Below, piece by piece: positions 1 to 7,065 of a stretch of 56,672 bases of DNA. The notes beneath the pieces are model-generated. The model was not told where the DNA came from and ran no database searches. It saw only the letters and a program-made list of their open reading frames with translations. Every line of letters starts with the position of its first letter. The first letter of the stretch is position 1. This stretch comes from an uncultured Clostridia bacterium (GTDB lineage: Bacteria > Bacillota > Clostridia > Christensenellales > Borkfalkiaceae). The translations under genes and the position numbers were made by a program. The DNA is taken from positions 1 through 56,672 of the forward strand of contig CANRND010000012.1 of assembly GCA_947631905.1 (NCBI GenBank), written 5' to 3'.

Positions 1-428
1 CTGTGGGTATCTTCTTTCTTCTTCACGGACGCGCCCGTATTGTTATAGGCGTCCATGAGTTCGGCGGCGAGCTTTTTGCTCATTTCGCGTTCACTGCGCT
101 TTCTCGTTGCCGCGACGAGCCAACGGATGGCAAGGGTCTGGCGGCGTTCGGGTCTGATCTCGATGGGGACCTGGTAGTTCGCGCCGCCCACACGGCGGGC
201 CTTGACTTCCACAACGGGCGTGATGTTCGCAAGCGCCTGTTTGAAGATCTCCATGGGGTCCTGGTTCAATTTTTCTCCCATCTGGGTGAATGCGTCGTAT
301 ACGATCCGCTGTGCAACGCTCTTTTCGCCGTCGAGCATGACCTGGTTGATCAGTTTTGCGACGACGGTGGAGCCGTACACGGGATCGGGAAGCACTTCTC
401 TTTTGGGAACGTTCCCTCTTCTGGGCAT
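1..428 (-). CDS. rpsG: 30S ribosomal protein S7, 3' end cut by window edge
   Basis: Primary 16S rRNA-binding protein that nucleates assembly of the 30S head and lines the E site. The minus-strand reading begins [20 protein letters not shown] and continues through [16 protein letters not shown], the classic S7 pattern. About 142 codons are present of a usual 156, so only the C-terminus lies outside the window. An AGGAGATAAT ribosome binding site sits just upstream of the ATG at 428. It is the next gene after rpsL, as in the str operon, but the gap is 567 bases instead of the usual few dozen. Identification is firm; plus-strand frames here are shadows. Confidence 0.96.
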   Translation of the reverse strand, partial: MPRRGNVPKREVLPDPVYGSTVVAKLINQVMLDGEKSVAQRIVYDAFTQMGEKLNQDPMEIFKQALANITPVVEVKARRVGGANYQVPIEIRPERRQTLAIRWLVAATRKRSEREMSKKLAAELMDAYNNTGASVKKKEDTH

Positions 429-597
429 GATATTATCTCCTTGAAATGAATTTTTTGCGGTTTCCCGCAGGGCATCCGCCCTTAAAGTCTGCTGTCGCTT
501 GCCCTTCCGGGTAGCAACTCTTCTCCCCTGCGATAAGGGAATACTGCCTACTTTTCGGGTTCCCTTTTGAAGTATTCCGAAAAATAGGAGGGAAAAG

Positions 598-685
598 TTC
601 ACAAAATTTGTCTTGCAGACAAATTTTCGTGATTGCTGAGCGCAGGTATGCGCAAATGGAGTGCGCGGGCGCAGGGAAACCCTGC
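598..685 (+). repeat. Copy of compound three-hairpin element (rpsG leader side)
   Basis: Hairpin 1 has perfect 10-base arms AAAATTTGTC (603-612) and GACAAATTTT (618-627), framed by TTCAC and GTGA. Hairpin 2 is GCGCA (640-644) with TGCGC (649-653) and a four-base GGTA loop. Hairpin 3 is GCAGGG-AAA-CCCTGC (671-685). The same three parts in the same order occur behind pgk, the 16753 ABC ATPase gene, glnN and dut, with different stem sequences. Unlike those, this copy is not behind a plus-strand gene. Confidence 0.7.
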
Positions 686-770
686 TTGCGCCGTAATTTT
701 TATTTCTCCATTCGCCGAGCGGCGTAGGCGGAATTGACTTCTGCCGTTAAGCGCCGCACGACCGCAGCAA

Positions 771-993
771 TCACGACATTTCTTTTTGTTACGGCCGCCG
801 CTTCACTTTTGGCGTCACAGGGCTCCCGTAAAAGGACGAAGTACTTTTATGGGAAGAGGAGCCGCCGAGGGTATACAGAGCTTTTCGTAGAAAAGCGTTA
901 AAAGCACTCGTGCGGCGACGACGTGGAGCGACAAACGAAGGAGCGATTGCCATAGGCATGAGCGACAAGCGGCGAGAAAAAGAAATGTGTGAA
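771..993 (-). repeat. Inverted-repeat module abutting the rpsL stop codon
   Basis: Outer arms are the stretch starting TCACGACATTTCTTTTT (771-787) and AAGCGGCGAGAAAAAGAAAT (967-986), which are near reverse complements. Nested inside is a hairpin at 821-863 with outer stem GGCTC/GAGCC, inner arms CCCGTAAAAG and CTTTTATGGG, and loop GACGAAGTA. A second copy of the outer module lies at 39700-39825, where it also ends within a few bases of a stop codon (dut). It probably forms the 3' end of the rpsL message. Confidence 0.6.
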
Positions 994-995
994 TT

Positions 996-1367
996 TTACT
1001 TAGGACGTTTTGCGCCGTACTTGCTGCGGCCCTGCATGCGTTTGGCAACGCCCGCGGTATCCAACGCGCCGCGGATGATGTGGTACCGAACGCCGGGAAG
1101 GTCCTTGACTCTTCCGCCGCGGATGAGAACGGAGCTATGCTCCTGCAAATTGTGGCCTTCGCCGGGAATGTACACGGTACCTTCCTGCTTGTTCGTGAGA
1201 CGCACCCTTGCGATCTTTCTCAATGCGGAGTTGGGCTTCTTGGGAGAGGTGGTGGTCACCTGCAAGCATACGCCGCGCTTCTGCGGGCATTGGTCCAGAA
1301 TGGGACTCTTGGACTTGAATGCTTCTCTCTCTCTGCCCTTCTTGATGAGCTGATTGATGGTAGGCAT
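996..1367 (-). CDS. rpsL: 30S ribosomal protein S12
   Basis: S12 contacts the decoding centre and controls tRNA selection and accuracy. The 123-residue product begins [20 protein letters not shown] and contains [10 protein letters not shown] and [13 protein letters not shown], the two conserved loops. The lysines where streptomycin-resistance changes usually fall are the wild-type residues. Start ATG at 1367 follows an AAGGAGG site. A consensus promoter lies about 170 bases upstream, with a hairpin and T-run near the start of the leader. rpsL is normally preceded by rpoC, but rpoBC lies about 20 kb away here. Confidence 0.98.
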   Translation of the reverse strand: MPTINQLIKKGREREAFKSKSPILDQCPQKRGVCLQVTTTSPKKPNSALRKIARVRLTNKQEGTVYIPGEGHNLQEHSSVLIRGGRVKDLPGVRYHIIRGALDTAGVAKRMQGRSKYGAKRPK

Positions 1368-1498
1368 CTTGGCAGTTTCCTCCTTTTCTTATTTTTCGGA
1401 ATATCTTCAAATCGCCCGAAAGCAATTCCAAAGAACGGTTTTACGTCTCCGCGCGCCTGAAAACGGCAACCGCGGCGGCCGCTCCCGACGGACAGCGC

Positions 1499-1524
1499 AA
1501 AAAAACGCGCCCCGCTAAGCGGCG
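1499..1524 (-). terminator. Possible attenuator hairpin in the rpsL leader
   Basis: On the minus strand a short GC hairpin (CCGC/GCGG core with TAA loop, extended by CG pairs across a CC bulge) is followed by seven T residues. It starts within a few bases of the predicted rpsL transcription start and lies about 130 bases before the start codon, so it would act as an early terminator in the leader rather than end a gene. Confidence 0.4.
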
Positions 1525-1533
1525 TTCTACGAC

Positions 1534-1562
1534 ATTTTAGCAAAGAAACGGGCGTTTGTCAA
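1534..1562 (-). promoter_or_regulatory. rpsL promoter
   Basis: Minus-strand -35 TTGACA (1557-1562) and -10 TAAAAT (1534-1539) are separated by exactly 17 bases. It is the only clear promoter ahead of rpsL, showing that rpsL-rpsG are transcribed independently of rpoBC in this genome. Confidence 0.75.
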
Positions 1563-1638
1563 ACGTTTCGCGGGAATATTTTCCTCTTTTTTGCATATTT
1601 GCGCAGAAATTTCAAGAGCATTTTCTTTGTGGAAAGTA

Positions 1639-1667
1639 TTGACAAATTTTCCGAAAAGATATATAGT
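1639..1667 (+). promoter_or_regulatory. pgk promoter
   Basis: TTGACA (1639-1644), 17-base spacer, TATAGT (1662-1667). The predicted start near 1674 leaves a leader of about 30 bases before the pgk start codon. Confidence 0.75.
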
Positions 1668-1703
1668 AATGGGCGAAAAAATTAAATGGAGGAGAAAAAT
1701 TTT

Positions 1704-3011
1704 ATGAACAAAATGACCGTGAAAGACGTAAAGGACTGGAAAGGCAAGCGGGTTCTCGTCCGTTGCGATTTCAACGTGCCGATGAAAGACGGCGTTATTA
1801 CCGATGAAAACCGCATCGTAGGGGCGCTTCCCACGATCAAGTATCTGATGGAGCATGGCGCGAAAGTGGTTCTCTGCTCCCACATGGGGAAACCGCACTC
1901 CATTTTCTCGGACGAGGTGAAACTCAATAAGAAAGACAAGGCGAAAGTGGAAAAGGGCGAGACGACCGCGGAAGCGATCATCGAAAAGGCAAAGAAAGAC
2001 GAACCCAAAAAGCTCACCCTCGCGCCCGTTGCAAAGCGGCTCAACGAACTGCTCGGCGGGAAAGTGACCTTTGCAAATGACGTAGTCGGTCCCGACGCGC
2101 AGGCGAAAGTTGCGGCCTGCAAAGAGGGAGAATGCGTATTGCTCGAAAATCTCCGCTTCCATTGGGAAGAGGAGAAAAAGGACCTTGAATTTTGCAAAAA
2201 ACTCGCCGCGTACTGCGATATTTATGTGAACGACGCGTTCGGCACGGCGCACCGCTCCCACGCTTCCACCGCGGCGATCGTGGAATACGGTCTCGTAAAA
2301 ACCGCCGTCTGCGGGTTCCTCATCGAAAAGGAACTCACCGTCATGGCGGATTCGCTCGAACATCCCGTGCGCCCGTTCGTGGCGATTTTGGGCGGCGCGA
2401 AAGTTGCCGATAAGCTGGGCGTGATTTCCAACCTGCTCGAAAAATGCGACACGCTCATCATCGGCGGCGGCATGGCGTATACCTTCCTCAAAGCGCAGGG
2501 CTATGAAGTCGGCACCTCGCTTGTGGACGACGAAAAGCTCGACTACTGCAAGGAGATGATTGCAAAGGCGCAGGCCTCGGGCAAAGAACTTCTTCTCCCC
2601 GTCGATACCGTCATCACGAAGAACTTCCCCGATCCCATCGACGCTCCCGTCGAAATCACGACCGTCCCCTCCACAGCCATCCCCGCGGACATGATGGGGC
2701 TTGACATCGGCGAAAAGACGCGCGCGCTCTATGCCGAAAAAGTGAAGACCGCAAAGACGGTCATCTGGAACGGACCTATGGGCGTTTTCGAGAACCCCAC
2801 GCTCGCGGCGGGTACCGTTGCGGTGGCGCAGGCGCTTGCGGACGCAAAGGGCGCGACGACGATCGTCGGCGGCGGCGACTCCGCGGCGGCTTGCACACAG
2901 CTCGGCTTTGCGGACAAGATCACGCACATTTCGACGGGCGGCGGAGCTTCCCTTGAACTCTTCGAAGGCAAGGAGCTTCCCGGCATCGCTTGCCTGAACG
3001 AGAAAGAGTAA
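1704..3011 (+). CDS. pgk: Phosphoglycerate kinase with lysine/glutamate-rich insertion
   Basis: Transfers phosphate from 1,3-bisphosphoglycerate to ADP in glycolysis, in the cytosol. The N-terminal [14 protein letters not shown], the SHMGKP loop, [12 protein letters not shown] and the nucleotide-site GGGDSAAA are all visible. The ATG at 1704 is chosen because the in-frame ATG at 1686 is part of the GGAGGAG ribosome binding site. The 435 residues exceed the usual 395-400: residues about 65-103 form a charged insertion between the SHMGKP loop and [11 protein letters not shown] first gene of a glycolytic run pgk-tpiA-PHP-gpmI-pyk. A compound hairpin repeat follows the stop codon. Confidence 0.97.
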   Translation: MNKMTVKDVKDWKGKRVLVRCDFNVPMKDGVITDENRIVGALPTIKYLMEHGAKVVLCSHMGKPHSIFSDEVKLNKKDKAKVEKGETTAEAIIEKAKKDEPKKLTLAPVAKRLNELLGGKVTFANDVVGPDAQAKVAACKEGECVLLENLRFHWEEEKKDLEFCKKLAAYCDIYVNDAFGTAHRSHASTAAIVEYGLVKTAVCGFLIEKELTVMADSLEHPVRPFVAILGGAKVADKLGVISNLLEKCDTLIIGGGMAYTFLKAQGYEVGTSLVDDEKLDYCKEMIAKAQASGKELLLPVDTVITKNFPDPIDAPVEITTVPSTAIPADMMGLDIGEKTRALYAEKVKTAKTVIWNGPMGVFENPTLAAGTVAVAQALADAKGATTIVGGGDSAAACTQLGFADKITHISTGGGASLELFEGKELPGIACLNEKE

Positions 3012-3018
3012 AATATTT

Positions 3019-3245
3019 CGCACGATTCTTTTCCTCGATATCATACCGACCGAGGCGCTTGCGCCGAGCGGAGTGTATCCCCATGATTTTCGACGAATCG
3101 CACGTCGGAAAAGAATCGTGCGAGGAAACGGGCAGTGACGGTTTAACGTACTTGTCCTCTTGTTCGTTTCATCGAACAATAAGCCGTAAGTATGCGGCAA
3201 ATTGTGTGCGCTGCCGCAGGGAAACCCTGCTCCGCGCAGTGATTT
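3019..3245 (+). repeat. Compound hairpin element behind pgk
   Basis: Perfect 16-base inverted arms start CGCACGATTC (3019-3034) and GGAAAAGAAT (3107-3122). They are followed by GAGGAAAC, a CCTCTTGTTCGTTTCATCG block, a second hairpin GCCGTA/TGCGGC (3183-3198, T.G wobble) and a third GCAGGG/CCCTGC (3216-3230). The same order recurs, in sense orientation, behind three other genes in the window. The remaining spacer to tpiA (3246-3411) contains short CCCTCCCACGGAGGG-type hairpin repeats and no gene. Confidence 0.7.
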
Positions 3246-3411
3246 TGGAACACGCCCCACCCCCCTACCCCCCTCCCACGGAGGGGGCAAGTGGAACCCC
3301 CTCCCACGGAGGGGGATTAAGGGGGTGGGCAATTCCCCAATCACGTCATGTTGCGCGGAACGAAGTGAAGTCGAAACATCTCTGACAAAAAACATCAAAA
3401 AGGAAACAAAT

Positions 3412-4158
3412 ATGAGAAAACCCATTATTGCAGGAAACTGGAAAATGAACAATACGGCGAGCGAGGGCGTAGAGCTTGTGAAAGCGCTCAAACCCCTCGT
3501 GAAAGACGCAAAATGCGAAGTTGTGGTATGCGTTCCCGCCATCGACATCCCCGCTGTGAAAAAGGCGATCCACGGAAGCAAGATCCGTTTGGGCGCGCAG
3601 AACGTCCACTTTGCGGAAAAAGGCGCCTATACGGGCGAAATTTCCGCGAACATGCTCAAAGAATACGGCGTGCAATACGTCATTATCGGTCACAGCGAAC
3701 GCCGCGCCTACTTCGGCGAGACGGACGAGACCGTGAACAAACGCACCCTTGCCGCCCTGAATGCGGGGCTTACCCCCATCGTGTGCATCGGCGAGAGCCT
3801 CGAAGAGCGGGAAAGCGGCCTCACCCAAAAGGTGCTGGACCGCCAGATCGCGGCGGACTTTGCGGGCGTGGAGGACCTCTCCAAACTCGTGATCGCCTAC
3901 GAACCCATCTGGGCGATCGGCACGGGCAAGACCGCCACGGACGAACAGGCAAACGAAGCGATCGCCTATATCCGCAAGCGCTGTAAAAAGCTGTATCCCG
4001 GCAAGAACGCGGGCAGAATGCGCATCCAGTACGGCGGCTCGATGAACGCCAAGAACTGCAAAGGTCTCATGGCGCAACCCGAGATCGACGGCGGGCTTAT
4101 CGGCGGCGCGAGCTTGAAACCCGCGGACTTTGCCGCTATCGTCCATTTCGACAAGTAA
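3412..4158 (+). CDS. tpiA: Triosephosphate isomerase
   Basis: Interconverts dihydroxyacetone phosphate and glyceraldehyde 3-phosphate. The 248-residue TIM barrel shows the catalytic lysine in AGNWKMN, histidine in IIGHSERR and glutamate in [11 protein letters not shown], with the phosphate-binding YGGSM and GGLIGGASL near the end. Start ATG 3412 follows AAAGGAAA; the upstream in-frame extension runs through repeat DNA and is rejected. It lies 400 bases after pgk, the gap being entirely repeat sequence, and 18 bases before the PHP gene, with which it is probably co-transcribed. Confidence 0.97.
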   Translation: MRKPIIAGNWKMNNTASEGVELVKALKPLVKDAKCEVVVCVPAIDIPAVKKAIHGSKIRLGAQNVHFAEKGAYTGEISANMLKEYGVQYVIIGHSERRAYFGETDETVNKRTLAALNAGLTPIVCIGESLEERESGLTQKVLDRQIAADFAGVEDLSKLVIAYEPIWAIGTGKTATDEQANEAIAYIRKRCKKLYPGKNAGRMRIQYGGSMNAKNCKGLMAQPEIDGGLIGGASLKPADFAAIVHFDK

Positions 4159-4176
4159 TCGGCTAAGATAAACAGA

Positions 4177-4980
4177 ATGAAATACCTATTTGACCACGAT
4201 TTCCACATCCACTCCCACCTCTCCAAATGCTCTTCCGACCCCGCGCAGACCACGGAGGCGATGCTCGCCTATGCGGAGCGCAACGGGCTGAAAAAGATCT
4301 GCGTGACGGACCATATGTGGGAGGGCGTTCCGTACCTCGACGAGTGGTATCGGGGGCAGGATTTTTCGCATATTTGCAGATCCCTCCCCCTCCCCGCGAG
4401 CGATAAGGTGAAATTCTGTTTCGGCGCGGAGATCGAGATGGACAAATATTTCAACCTGACGGTCAAGCCCGAGACGATCGAAAAACTCGACTTTCTCATC
4501 ATCCCCACCACGCACATGAACCACTACGGTTGCACCTGCGAGAAAGACGTGAGCGAAGAGGGGCTGGCGCGGCTTTGGTTCGACCGCCTGGCGGCGCTTT
4601 TACACATGGACTTACCGTGGTATAAAGTCGGGATCGCCCACCTCACCTGCAACCTGCTCACGGGGCCATACCCTCTGGGCAAGCGCGGCAGCATTCTCCG
4701 CAGGATCGCCCCCGACGACATGCGCAGGCTGTTCGGGATGATCGCGGAACGGGGCGCGGGGTTCGAACTGAATTTCCATGCCGACTGCGGAGAAACCCGG
4801 GAAGAGAACGACTACATTTTCTCGATCTACCGCCTCGCCAAAGAGGAGGGTTGTAAATTCTATTTGGGGAGCGACGCGCATTTCCCGCCGGATTTCGATT
4901 TTGCTCCGGGGAATTTCCGCGCCATCATCGACCGCCTCGATCTGAAAGAGAGCGACAAATTCGACTTCCCCGTTTCATAG
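4177..4980 (+). CDS. PHP-domain metal-dependent phosphoesterase
   Basis: A 267-residue protein of the PHP superfamily, whose members hydrolyse phosphomonoesters (for example histidinol phosphate) with a trinuclear metal site. Metal-ligand motifs visible are DFHIHSHLS at residues 7-15, VTDHMWEG, the glutamate in GAEIEM, TTHMNHYG, and the late NFHADCG and GSDAHFPPD. The substrate cannot be told: no his genes are nearby and the gene sits in a glycolytic cluster. It follows tpiA by 18 bases. Its TAG stop overlaps the first base of a closed RNA structure and terminator. Histidinol phosphatase is possible but not favoured over a general phosphoesterase. Confidence 0.85.
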   Translation: MKYLFDHDFHIHSHLSKCSSDPAQTTEAMLAYAERNGLKKICVTDHMWEGVPYLDEWYRGQDFSHICRSLPLPASDKVKFCFGAEIEMDKYFNLTVKPETIEKLDFLIIPTTHMNHYGCTCEKDVSEEGLARLWFDRLAALLHMDLPWYKVGIAHLTCNLLTGPYPLGKRGSILRRIAPDDMRRLFGMIAERGAGFELNFHADCGETREENDYIFSIYRLAKEEGCKFYLGSDAHFPPDFDFAPGNFRAIIDRLDLKESDKFDFPVS

Positions 4981-5088
4981 GCGGGACCGCAACGGTGCGT
5001 AACCCTCCTCAGTCAAGCCTGAAACGGTAAAGACGCAATAAGATCCCGCCGCCCGAGGCCCCGCTTCGGGCGGCGTTTTTCTTCCCCG
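4980..5088 (+). ncRNA. Unidentified switch-like RNA with overlapping terminator
   Basis: Stem P1 pairs GGCGGGA (4980-4986) with TCCCGCC (5044-5050). Inside it TGCGT (4996-5000) pairs with ACGCA (5033-5037), and a TCAG/CTGA hairpin sits in the middle. A terminator pairs CGCCGCCCGA (5047-5056) with TCGGGCGGCG (5066-5075), followed by TTTTT. The P1 3' strand and the terminator 5' arm share 5047-5050, so they compete. I compared it mentally with the common riboswitch classes and did not recognise it. It may control read-through from the PHP gene into gpmI, or be a 3' UTR RNA. Confidence 0.5.
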
Positions 5089-5157
5089 AACTTCTTTCCC
5101 AAACTTCATTCGCTCCCAAAAATTGTAAACGCATTCCTTAAAATTTCCGCTATGCGC

Positions 5158-5186
5158 TTGCTTAAACGTTCCCTTTGGTGTATAAT
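5158..5186 (+). promoter_or_regulatory. gpmI promoter
   Basis: TTGCTT (5158-5163), 17-base spacer, TATAAT (5181-5186). It lies after the terminator at 5047-5080, so gpmI has its own promoter as well as possible read-through. Confidence 0.7.
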
Positions 5187-5215
5187 ATCGTGGAAGAAAA
5201 GGAGAAAAATCGATT

Positions 5216-6772
5216 ATGAAGAAAATTCCCTATGCGCTCATCATTATGGACGGCTACGGGCTGAACCCCGAACACGAAGGCAACGCCATCTTTATGGACG
5301 GCAGTAAGAATGTGGCAAAGCTCCGCGAGGAATATCCCTCCTCCACGCTCGGTGCGAGCGGGCTTTCGGTGGGGCTTCCCGACGGACAGATGGGAAACTC
5401 CGAAGTGGGCCACCTCAACATCGGCGCGGGCCGCATCGTCTACCAGGACCTCACCAAGATCACGAAAGCGATCGGGGACGGCGATTTCTTTGAAAATCCC
5501 GCGCTCATCAAAGCGATGGACAGCGCGAAGAACAACAAAAAACAACTCCACCTGTGGGGGCTTTTGTCGGACGGCGGCGTGCATTCCCACATCACCCACC
5601 TCTTTGCCCTGTTGAAGATGGCAAAGGAGCGCGGCGTGCCCGAGGCTTTCGTCCACGGCTTTATGGACGGCAGAGACGTCTCCCCCACCTCGGGCGTAGA
5701 ATATGTGAAAGAACTCCTCGCCTATATGAAAGAACTCGGCTACGGGAAGCTCGCCTCCCTTTCGGGCAGGTACTATTCGATGGACCGCGACAACAACTGG
5801 GACCGCGAGGAAAAGAGTTACGACATGCTCACCCTCGGCACGGGGATCCATGCGGACGACCCCGTAAAGGCGCTCGAAGATTCCTATGCGGGCGGCGTGA
5901 CCGATGAATTTGTATTGCCCACCAACATCTGCGAGAACGGCAAGCCCGTTGCGCTCGTACAAGAGGGCGACAGCATCATCTTCTTCAACTTCCGCCCCGA
6001 CCGCGCAAGGCAGATCACCCGCGCGTTCACGCAGGACCCGTTCGTCGTTCCCAAAGGGACGGCGTTCGAGCGCAAGACGGGCTTTTTGCACCCCGTGTAC
6101 GTCTGCTTTACGGTGTACGACGCGGCGTTCGAGGGCGTGGAAGTCGCTTTCCCCAAACAGAGCCTCGATAACACCCTCGGAGAATACCTCGCAAAGTGCG
6201 GCAAAAAACAGCTCCGCATTGCAGAAACGGAAAAATATGCGCATGTCACGTTCTTCTTCAACGGCGGGGTGGAAAAGCCCAACGAAAACGAGGTGCGCGT
6301 ACTCATCAACTCCCCCAAAGTGGCAACTTACGACTTGCAGCCCGAGATGTCCGCCCCCGAGGTGACGGAGCGCGTTCTTTCCGAACTCGACACGGGAGAA
6401 TACGACGTGATGATCTTAAACTTCGCCAACTGCGATATGGTGGGCCACACGGGCGTGATCCCCGCCGCGGTAAAAGCCGTGCATACGGTGGACGGATGCG
6501 TGCAAAAGGTGGTGGATAAAATTCTGTCGATGGGCGGCTCCGCGCTTCTCACCGCCGACCACGGCAACGCGGACAAAATGCTCGATACGGACGGTTCGCC
6601 ATTCACGGCGCACACCACCAACCCCGTACCTGTCGTGCTGATCTCCGAGAAACTGAAACATGTAAAACTGCGCACGGGCGGCATTTTGGCCGACCTCGCC
6701 CCCACGTTGCTCGAAATGATGGGTCTCCCCATTCCCCCCGAAATGACGGGTAAGAGCCTGATCGAAAAGTAA
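5216..6772 (+). CDS. gpmI: 2,3-bisphosphoglycerate-independent phosphoglycerate mutase
   Basis: Manganese-dependent enzyme that interconverts 3- and 2-phosphoglycerate through a phosphoserine. At 518 residues it has the full family length. Metal ligands lie in IMDGYG and LLTADHGNADKM; the phosphorylated serine is in GNSEVGHLNIGAG; the substrate loop is SGRYYSMDRDNNWDR; RPDRARQ and TAHTTNPVPVV are also present. The ATG at 5216 follows AAAAGGAGAAA. Own promoter, plus possible read-through from tpiA-PHP. A long GC-rich hairpin follows the stop. Confidence 0.97.
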   Translation: MKKIPYALIIMDGYGLNPEHEGNAIFMDGSKNVAKLREEYPSSTLGASGLSVGLPDGQMGNSEVGHLNIGAGRIVYQDLTKITKAIGDGDFFENPALIKAMDSAKNNKKQLHLWGLLSDGGVHSHITHLFALLKMAKERGVPEAFVHGFMDGRDVSPTSGVEYVKELLAYMKELGYGKLASLSGRYYSMDRDNNWDREEKSYDMLTLGTGIHADDPVKALEDSYAGGVTDEFVLPTNICENGKPVALVQEGDSIIFFNFRPDRARQITRAFTQDPFVVPKGTAFERKTGFLHPVYVCFTVYDAAFEGVEVAFPKQSLDNTLGEYLAKCGKKQLRIAETEKYAHVTFFFNGGVEKPNENEVRVLINSPKVATYDLQPEMSAPEVTERVLSELDTGEYDVMILNFANCDMVGHTGVIPAAVKAVHTVDGCVQKVVDKILSMGGSALLTADHGNADKMLDTDGSPFTAHTTNPVPVVLISEKLKHVKLRTGGILADLAPTLLEMMGLPIPPEMTGKSLIEK

Positions 6773-6789
6773 ATAAGATAAAAAATACG

Positions 6790-6830
6790 ACCGCCCGCGG
6801 CGCAAGTTTTGCGCCGCGGGCGGTTTCAAC
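6790..6830 (+). terminator. gpmI terminator
   Basis: Arms CGCCCGCGGCGCAA and TTGCGCCGCGGGCG around a short loop just after the gpmI stop. The T-run is short (TTT), so efficiency is uncertain, but the stem is very strong. Confidence 0.65.
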
Positions 6831-6851
6831 ATATTTTTCTCCGAAAATTGT

Positions 6852-6880
6852 TTGACATCCGCCGCACAAGGCCTTATAAT
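6852..6880 (+). promoter_or_regulatory. Consensus promoter for a small RNA
   Basis: TTGACA (6852-6857), 17 bases, TATAAT (6875-6880): a perfect sigma-A promoter with no coding gene behind it. It points into the compact structured transcript at 6887-6981. Confidence 0.85.
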
Positions 6881-6886
6881 TGACAT

Positions 6887-6981
6887 GGAAAGTGTTTGGC
6901 TCGGTGTCAGCGGTTTCCCGCTTTCGTCCTTGTAGCCCCCACGGAAAGAGGCTTGATTGCTCGTGGCACTTTCTTTTTTTG
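6887..6981 (+). ncRNA. Unidentified small RNA, about 95 nt
   Basis: Begins about seven bases after a perfect promoter and ends in seven T residues. The ends pair: GAAAGTG (6888-6894) with CACTTTC (6967-6973), so the closing stem doubles as terminator. Inside, AGCGG/CCGCT (6909-6922) and CCACG/CGTGG (6949-6966) form two further arms, giving a three-way junction. It lacks the conserved SRP RNA tip and is too short for 6S or tmRNA. It lies beside rnpB, on the opposite strand. I cannot name it. Confidence 0.6.
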
Positions 6982-7065
6982 TACTCATTTTTTCTTCGGC
7001 GCTTTTTTCCGTTGTCGAGATTGTCCTTTCCCGTCGTCTGAATTTTTATCATAACGTTTGACTTC

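Larger units (their letters stand above)
429..995. other. Long repeat-filled rpsL-rpsG spacer
   Basis: No credible gene. The first 130 bases beside rpsG look like its mRNA leader. The rest is built from dispersed repeat modules: a compound three-hairpin element in plus orientation (598-685) and an inverted-repeat module (771-993) that abuts the rpsL stop codon. The 567 bases between two genes that are normally tightly co-transcribed suggest that repeats have invaded the str operon or expanded there. Confidence 0.8.

Noticed and set aside
1527..3581. 684-codon open frame on the minus strand across pgk
   Set aside because: Antisense shadow of pgk with GC-rich third-position bias; the plus strand encodes a complete enzyme with promoter and ribosome binding site.
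4981..5000. T-box-like GGGACCGC after the PHP gene
   Set aside because: The full T-box motif, specifier stem and downstream aminoacyl-tRNA synthetase gene are missing; only a short piece resembles it.
4985..5040. Cyclic di-GMP or guanidine riboswitch at the unidentified RNA
   Set aside because: Only isolated pieces (GACGCAA, ACGG loop) resemble these classes; the conserved order and partner stems are absent.
6887..6981. SRP RNA or 6S RNA as identity of the small RNA
   Set aside because: The conserved SRP tip (GGTCAGG and GGAAGCAGCC) is absent, and the length is too short for 6S RNA.
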